The notes under the pieces: model-generated
What the model saw: the letters and a program-made list of their open reading frames with translations, nothing else
Database searches by the model: none
Told to the model about the DNA's origin: nothing
Part shown: in pieces, positions 31,475 to 35,454 of the stretch
How positions within the stretch are numbered: position 1 is the stretch's first letter
Layout: every line of letters starts with the position of its first letter
Assembly: GCA_934378195.1 (NCBI GenBank)
Contig: CAKRPO010000022.1
Coordinates: 1-35,454 of the forward strand
From: an uncultured Blautia sp.
Lineage (GTDB): Bacteria > Bacillota > Clostridia > Lachnospirales > Lachnospiraceae
Reading direction: 5' to 3'
Length of the DNA stretch: 35,454 nucleotides
Position numbers and translations under genes: made by a program

Positions 31475-33370
31475 TTACCGTGTTACACCGCGTTTTTTCT
31501 TGGCGAGATACATTTTCTCATCGGCGAGATTGATATAATCGTTGAGTGAGAAAAGTGGGTCATCTGCGACAACAAAGCCGATGCTGGCTTCGATTGGGAA
31601 GGCCATATGGCTGTTGTCAGAAAGAGTCTCAAGAGAAGCTGTAATATCCTGTGTAAGTTTCTGCATCTGTGTATGGGTATAGTCAGGAATGATGCACACA
31701 AATTCATCACCGCCATAGCGCATAGATACGGAATTGGCAGGAGCCTGCTGTCGAATTACGGATGCAATGCTGCTGATAGCAAGGTTTCCCATATCGTGTC
31801 CAAAATTGTCGTTGATATATTTCAGATGATCGGCGTCAATGAACATAATTCCGACAGGTTTTTCATTTTGCATATACTGATGGAACATGGGGAGTGCCAG
31901 TTTCTCATAAGCCATACGGTTATAAAGTCCGGTGAGGGAATCATGGATATAAAGCTGTGAAAGCTGTTTGTTTTTCTTTCGGAGGATCAGCTTTCCATAA
32001 AGTGCCTCGATAGCTGTGCGGAAAGTATTCAACGTTTCAAAAAGAAACTGATGTGTGAGAAGGTAATCGCAGTTTTCAAGAACCAGATAGCCAATCTCCC
32101 GTTCACGAAAATGAACCGGAGCAAAGAAGTATACATTTTGGATGCTGGAATCGGAATTTTCTGGAAGCAGAGTTCCTTTTGAAAGATCCAGTTCGCGTGA
32201 TTCATTTCCGATATGTGGATAAACGACCGTCATTTGTTCCGGATATCCGCTGTTCAGATGCAGATCATCCGGAATTTCAGGAAGTGCATCGATTTTTTCC
32301 AGAAGAAAGATATCTGGATTCATAAGCAGGGACAGATTTCCGCAGCCATGAGTGGAAAGCCATATATGCAGATGTTCGGCAAGTTCGGTGAAACTGGTAC
32401 AGTCAAGCAGATAGCGGTTGAGCTCCATCATCCAGTTCTGCATATCACTTTGGTGTACTTCAGACATAATGTTATTGGCAACATATTGACCGCGGTCAGC
32501 CGGATTGACAGGAGTACAATGGCAGCTTTCCTGGAATACATGTGTGACCGGAGCGTAAATATGACTGGAAACCTCTTTTTTATCCCATATTTCATGAAAA
32601 AGTTTCAGAGCATTATACAGAATTTCAGACTTGGAAAAACCAACAGTCGTTATACGAGGGGTAAAGAAAGAAGCCTTGTTTTCGTTGTCAAATCCTGTTA
32701 CGAGAAAATCATCCGGAATTTTGTAACCGGATTCTTTGGCTGCCAGACAGACGCCTACAGCAATATTATCATTTGCGCATACAAAAGCATCCGGGAGCAG
32801 CTCTTTGTTTTTGAATTCATGAAAAGCATGAATGCCAGTTTCGATTTTATAATTCTGACCTGTTACACGTTCCGGTTCGAAAGGAATTTTATAACTCCGG
32901 AGAGCTTCTTGGTAAGCAAGAAAACGCTGCTGGTCTTCGTAGCTTGATTCAGGACCATGTATATAGTTGATCGTTTGACAGTGATGTCTGGTGACCAGAT
33001 GATCGATCAGCGTGCGGATAGCTTTCTGATTGTCAATACCGGAAAAATACATTCCGGGAATCTTTTCCAGAAGAGAAACAACAGGTACAGAAGCCTTTCT
33101 GGCAAGTTCGATAATCTCTTTTTTAACAGAAGTGTCCAGAATATTTGCAAGATCCAGAATGATCCCGTCAAAAGCAGAAAGATCCGGAAGCTGGATGATA
33201 TTATATTCACCTGCATTAAAATTCTGGTCTTTGCTGAAGTTGCCAAAGCTGTGGAAGACATACAGATCTGCATCAAACGGATGCTCGGCCATGTAGCGGC
33301 GATATCCTTCAATCCAGGCATAGGTGACATAACGTTCCCAGCCATCTGTGATAAGTGCTATTTTTTTCAT
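31475..33370 (-). CDS. Cytoplasmic sensor diguanylate cyclase: LacI-type ligand-binding domain fused to GGDEF (copy 1)
   Basis: The 631-residue protein has no signal peptide or membrane helix. Residues about 1-280 form a LacI-type periplasmic-binding domain (MKKIALITDGWERY, YFSGIDNQKAIRTLIDHLV, FVCANDNIAVGVCLAAKESGY) without the DNA-binding part. Residues about 310-450 are a middle domain of GAF-like appearance (APVHFREREIGYLVLENCDY). The GGDEF domain starts at about 465 (IHDSLTGLYNRMAYE), has FIDADHLKYINDNFGHDMG, and an intact GGDEF at 553-557. It should make c-di-GMP in response to a small ligand, probably a sugar. The product-inhibition site RxxD is absent (PANS). It lies 30 bases after its paralogue, with a weak Shine-Dalgarno (GGGG). 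Confidence 0.9.
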   Translation of the reverse strand: MKKIALITDGWERYVTYAWIEGYRRYMAEHPFDADLYVFHSFGNFSKDQNFNAGEYNIIQLPDLSAFDGIILDLANILDTSVKKEIIELARKASVPVVSLLEKIPGMYFSGIDNQKAIRTLIDHLVTRHHCQTINYIHGPESSYEDQQRFLAYQEALRSYKIPFEPERVTGQNYKIETGIHAFHEFKNKELLPDAFVCANDNIAVGVCLAAKESGYKIPDDFLVTGFDNENKASFFTPRITTVGFSKSEILYNALKLFHEIWDKKEVSSHIYAPVTHVFQESCHCTPVNPADRGQYVANNIMSEVHQSDMQNWMMELNRYLLDCTSFTELAEHLHIWLSTHGCGNLSLLMNPDIFLLEKIDALPEIPDDLHLNSGYPEQMTVVYPHIGNESRELDLSKGTLLPENSDSSIQNVYFFAPVHFREREIGYLVLENCDYLLTHQFLFETLNTFRTAIEALYGKLILRKKNKQLSQLYIHDSLTGLYNRMAYEKLALPMFHQYMQNEKPVGIMFIDADHLKYINDNFGHDMGNLAISSIASVIRQQAPANSVSMRYGGDEFVCIIPDYTHTQMQKLTQDITASLETLSDNSHMAFPIEASIGFVVADDPLFSLNDYINLADEKMYLAKKKRGVTR

Positions 33371-33400
33371 TATAAAAACCCCATTGATAAAAAACTCTGT

Positions 33401-35296
33401 TTATTTACGTGCTGCCCGGCGAGCTTTTTTTGATGCGTACATTTTTTCGTCGGCAAGATTAATATAGTCATTGAGCGATAATTCAGTATTTTCGGCGATA
33501 ACAAAACCAATGCTTGCTTCAATCGGAAAAGAAGAAGGATTATTCTTTGAAAGGACAGACAGCGCATCGGTAATCTGCTGTTCTAATTCCTGGATCTGTT
33601 TTTGAGCTGTGTCAGGAATGACACATACAAATTCATCACCACCATAACGCATGGAGACTGCACCGGGCGGACAATGCCTGTGAATGACAGAAGCAATGCT
33701 GCTGATAGCCAGATTTCCCATATCGTGACCGAAATTATCATTGATATATTTCAGATGATCTGCATCTATGAACAGAATTCCGACAGAACGGGATTCATCC
33801 ATACATTTCTGAAATAATGGAAGAGCTAATTTTTCATAAGCCATACGATTATAAAGTCCGGTGAGCGGATCGTGGATATAAAGCTGTGATAACTGTTTTG
33901 TCTTTTTTCTCAGGATCAGCTTTCCATAGAGTGCTTCTATGGCAGTCCCAAAAGTGCGGAGCGTTTCAAAAAGAAACTGGTGCCGGGTCAGATAGTCGCA
34001 GTTTTCGAGGATCAGATATCCGATTTCGCGTTCGCGGAAATGCACAGGAGCAAAAAGATAAATATGTGCATCTTCTGAATTGCCCGTATCAGGAAGGAGT
34101 TCTCCGGATGAAAGATTGAGCTGGGCAGAACCGGAAGTATGAGGATATACGATTGTCATTCGGCCGGGATATCCAATGCTTTTGTAGATGGCGTCAGGAA
34201 CTTCAGGAAGCTGGTCCACATTTTCAAGCATAAAGATATCTGTATTCATGAGCAGATACAGACTTCCGCAGTTGTGCTCGGTAAGCCATGTATGCAGATG
34301 GTCAGCAAGTTCAGTAAAACTGTTGCAGTCAAGAAGAAAACGATCAAGATCCATCATCCAGTTGAGCATGTCCCCCTGACGGACTTCAGCCATGATCTGA
34401 CTGGATACATATTTTCCCGGATCTGCAGGAAAGAGGGAAGTGCAGCCACTGCTTTCACGATATATGCAGCGGGTAGGTGAAAAAAACTGACTGGATTTAT
34501 CGGTGCCATTCCAGATGTCGGCAAGAAGACACAGTGCATTATACATGATATGTGCCTTGGAAAATTCAACAGTTGTGATAGGCGGATAAAAGTTTATGGA
34601 TCTTGTCGTATTGTCAAATCCGGTCACAAGAAAATCACCGGGGACAGAATATCCGGCATCCTGCGCAGCAAGACAGACACCTGCGGCAATATTGTCATTA
34701 GCGCAGACAAAAGCTTCAGGAAGGAGTCCGCGTTCCTGAAAAACAGTAAAGGCCTTGAGTCCTGTTTCTACTTCATAGTTCAATTCATATATACGATCTG
34801 GTTCAAAGGCGATTCCATGTTTTTTAAGTGTATCTTTGTAGGCGAGAAAACGTTGGTGATTTTCCTGGTTTCCAATAATACCGCCGACATAATTGAGTTT
34901 TGTACACTTGTGTCTGGTGATCAGATGTTCCATCAGAGTACAGATTGCATGGTAATTGTCAATTCCTGAAAAATAAAGATCCGGTACTTTGTCAAGAAGA
35001 GAAATGACGGGAACAGATGCTCTTCTGGCACGGATTATGACTTCTTCTTTAAGTTCGTGGTCAGGAATAAGAGCAAGATCAAGAAGAATTCCATCGAAGT
35101 CTGAAAGCCTGGGAAGTCGGAAAATGTTATATTCACCGACATTGTAGCTCTGATCCTGACTGAAGTTTCCAAAACAGTGAAAAATGTATAAATCTATATC
35201 GGAATTATGGTCAGAGATATATCGTCGATATCCATGAAGCCATTCATGAGTCAGGTAGCGGGCCTGGCCATTTGTGATAAGTGCGATTTTTTTCAT
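33401..35296 (-). CDS. Cytoplasmic sensor diguanylate cyclase: LacI-type ligand-binding domain fused to GGDEF (copy 2)
   Basis: This paralogue of copy 1 is also 631 residues and co-linear throughout, so the pair is a tandem duplication. The binding domain (MKKIALITNGQARYLTHEWL, YFSGIDNYHAICTLMEHLI, FVCANDNIAAGVCLAAQDAGY) differs more than the GGDEF half (IHDPLTGLYNRMAYE, FIDADHLKYINDNFGHDMG, GGDEF at 552-556), suggesting that the two copies sense different ligands but share output. No RxxD inhibition site is seen (PPGA). GGGAG lies 10 bases before the ATG. It is the promoter-proximal gene of the pair. No EAL or PilZ gene is in the window. Confidence 0.9.
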   Translation of the reverse strand: MKKIALITNGQARYLTHEWLHGYRRYISDHNSDIDLYIFHCFGNFSQDQSYNVGEYNIFRLPRLSDFDGILLDLALIPDHELKEEVIIRARRASVPVISLLDKVPDLYFSGIDNYHAICTLMEHLITRHKCTKLNYVGGIIGNQENHQRFLAYKDTLKKHGIAFEPDRIYELNYEVETGLKAFTVFQERGLLPEAFVCANDNIAAGVCLAAQDAGYSVPGDFLVTGFDNTTRSINFYPPITTVEFSKAHIMYNALCLLADIWNGTDKSSQFFSPTRCIYRESSGCTSLFPADPGKYVSSQIMAEVRQGDMLNWMMDLDRFLLDCNSFTELADHLHTWLTEHNCGSLYLLMNTDIFMLENVDQLPEVPDAIYKSIGYPGRMTIVYPHTSGSAQLNLSSGELLPDTGNSEDAHIYLFAPVHFREREIGYLILENCDYLTRHQFLFETLRTFGTAIEALYGKLILRKKTKQLSQLYIHDPLTGLYNRMAYEKLALPLFQKCMDESRSVGILFIDADHLKYINDNFGHDMGNLAISSIASVIHRHCPPGAVSMRYGGDEFVCVIPDTAQKQIQELEQQITDALSVLSKNNPSSFPIEASIGFVIAENTELSLNDYINLADEKMYASKKARRAARK

Positions 35297-35328
35297 CTTA
35301 AGACTCCCACAGAAATATAATTATGTCT

Positions 35329-35334
35329 ATTATA
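35329..35334 (-). promoter_or_regulatory. Probable -10 of the diguanylate cyclase pair
   Basis: On the minus strand a perfect TATAAT lies 32 bases before the ATG. The -35 17 bases away (TGGTAT) is weak. Confidence 0.5.
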
Positions 35335-35378
35335 ACGAAGTATGATGGAAAATACCAGACTTTTTGTATAATTATATA

Positions 35379-35410
35379 CAAAAATGACAGCCTTGGGAAA
35401 GCTGTCATTT
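35379..35410 (-). terminator. Terminator of a minus-strand gene beyond the right edge
   Basis: AAATGACAGC (35382-35391) and GCTGTCATTT (35401-35410) form a perfect 10-bp stem. Read on the minus strand it is followed by TTTTTGT, so it should end a gene located to the right of the window. Confidence 0.7.
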
Positions 35411-35454
35411 ACAGGTTCGACTTGTATGATGTATTTTGGGAAATTTGTGAAGTT

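Noticed and set aside
32213..32947. A 244-codon plus-strand open frame inside the first diguanylate cyclase
   Set aside because: The opposite strand encodes a clear sensor-GGDEF protein over the same bases; the plus frame shows no motif.
35410..35432. tRNA T-arm-like GGTTCGA near the right edge
   Set aside because: The flanking bases do not pair as a T stem and no acceptor or anticodon arm is present.

Overview
The window looks like chromosomal DNA of a gut-type Lachnospiraceae (Bacillota, Clostridia). The signs are moderate GC, strong Shine-Dalgarno sites (GGAGG types), sigma-A promoters with 17-bp spacers, meso-diaminopimelate dehydrogenase, Gram-positive cell-wall proteins (cell-wall-binding repeats, NlpC/P60) and several carbohydrate ABC/LacI modules. 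Genus is not decided. No rRNA, tRNA, CRISPR array, transposase or phage gene was seen.

Region 1 (1-5424) holds the end of a class-III aminotransferase (ArgD-like), a cytidylate-kinase-like protein, an APC-type amino-acid/polyamine permease, an iron-dependent alcohol dehydrogenase and, from its own promoter, an XdhC-family protein with an unusual domain order. Region 2 (5454-10913) holds a secreted DUF1002 protein with a long acidic tract, a gene-free stretch with six consecutive hairpins (candidate structured RNA), and a four-gene run: RlmI-type rRNA methyltransferase, small zinc-ribbon membrane protein, DUF5685 protein and J-domain protein with a cysteine-rich tail.

Region 3 (10965-15590) concerns the cell wall: ddh, then two exported NlpC/P60 proteins, each with its own promoter and terminator. 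Region 4 (15622-18120) is a three-gene polar amino-acid ABC importer whose transcript appears to begin with a terminator-like hairpin.

Region 5 (18121-20594) is the most unusual. A GC-rich cluster of hairpins is followed by a promoter, a clear cobalamin riboswitch and its terminator. Next comes a 29-codon permease start fused out of frame to the last two thirds of a DapA-family aldolase gene, then an intact YiaK-type dehydrogenase. This looks like a deletion scar that joined a B12-regulated transporter operon to a sugar-acid operon, or else an assembly chimera.

Region 6 (20607-27693) is a beta-fructoside (sucrose/fructo-oligosaccharide) locus. It has a divergent LacI regulator, palindromic operators, a lipoprotein binding protein, two permeases, an MsmK-type ATPase, an HPr-like protein without the active-site histidine, and a cytoplasmic GH32 hydrolase. 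Region 7 (27764-31417) is a glycerate module: GntP permease and glycerate kinase, divergent from a CdaR-type regulator. Region 8 (31475-35296) is a tandem pair of soluble diguanylate cyclases, each with a LacI-type ligand-binding domain in front of GGDEF. The right edge carries a minus-strand terminator of a gene lying outside.

Promoter, operator and hairpin calls were made by eye. Family assignments come from recognised motifs, not from database searches.
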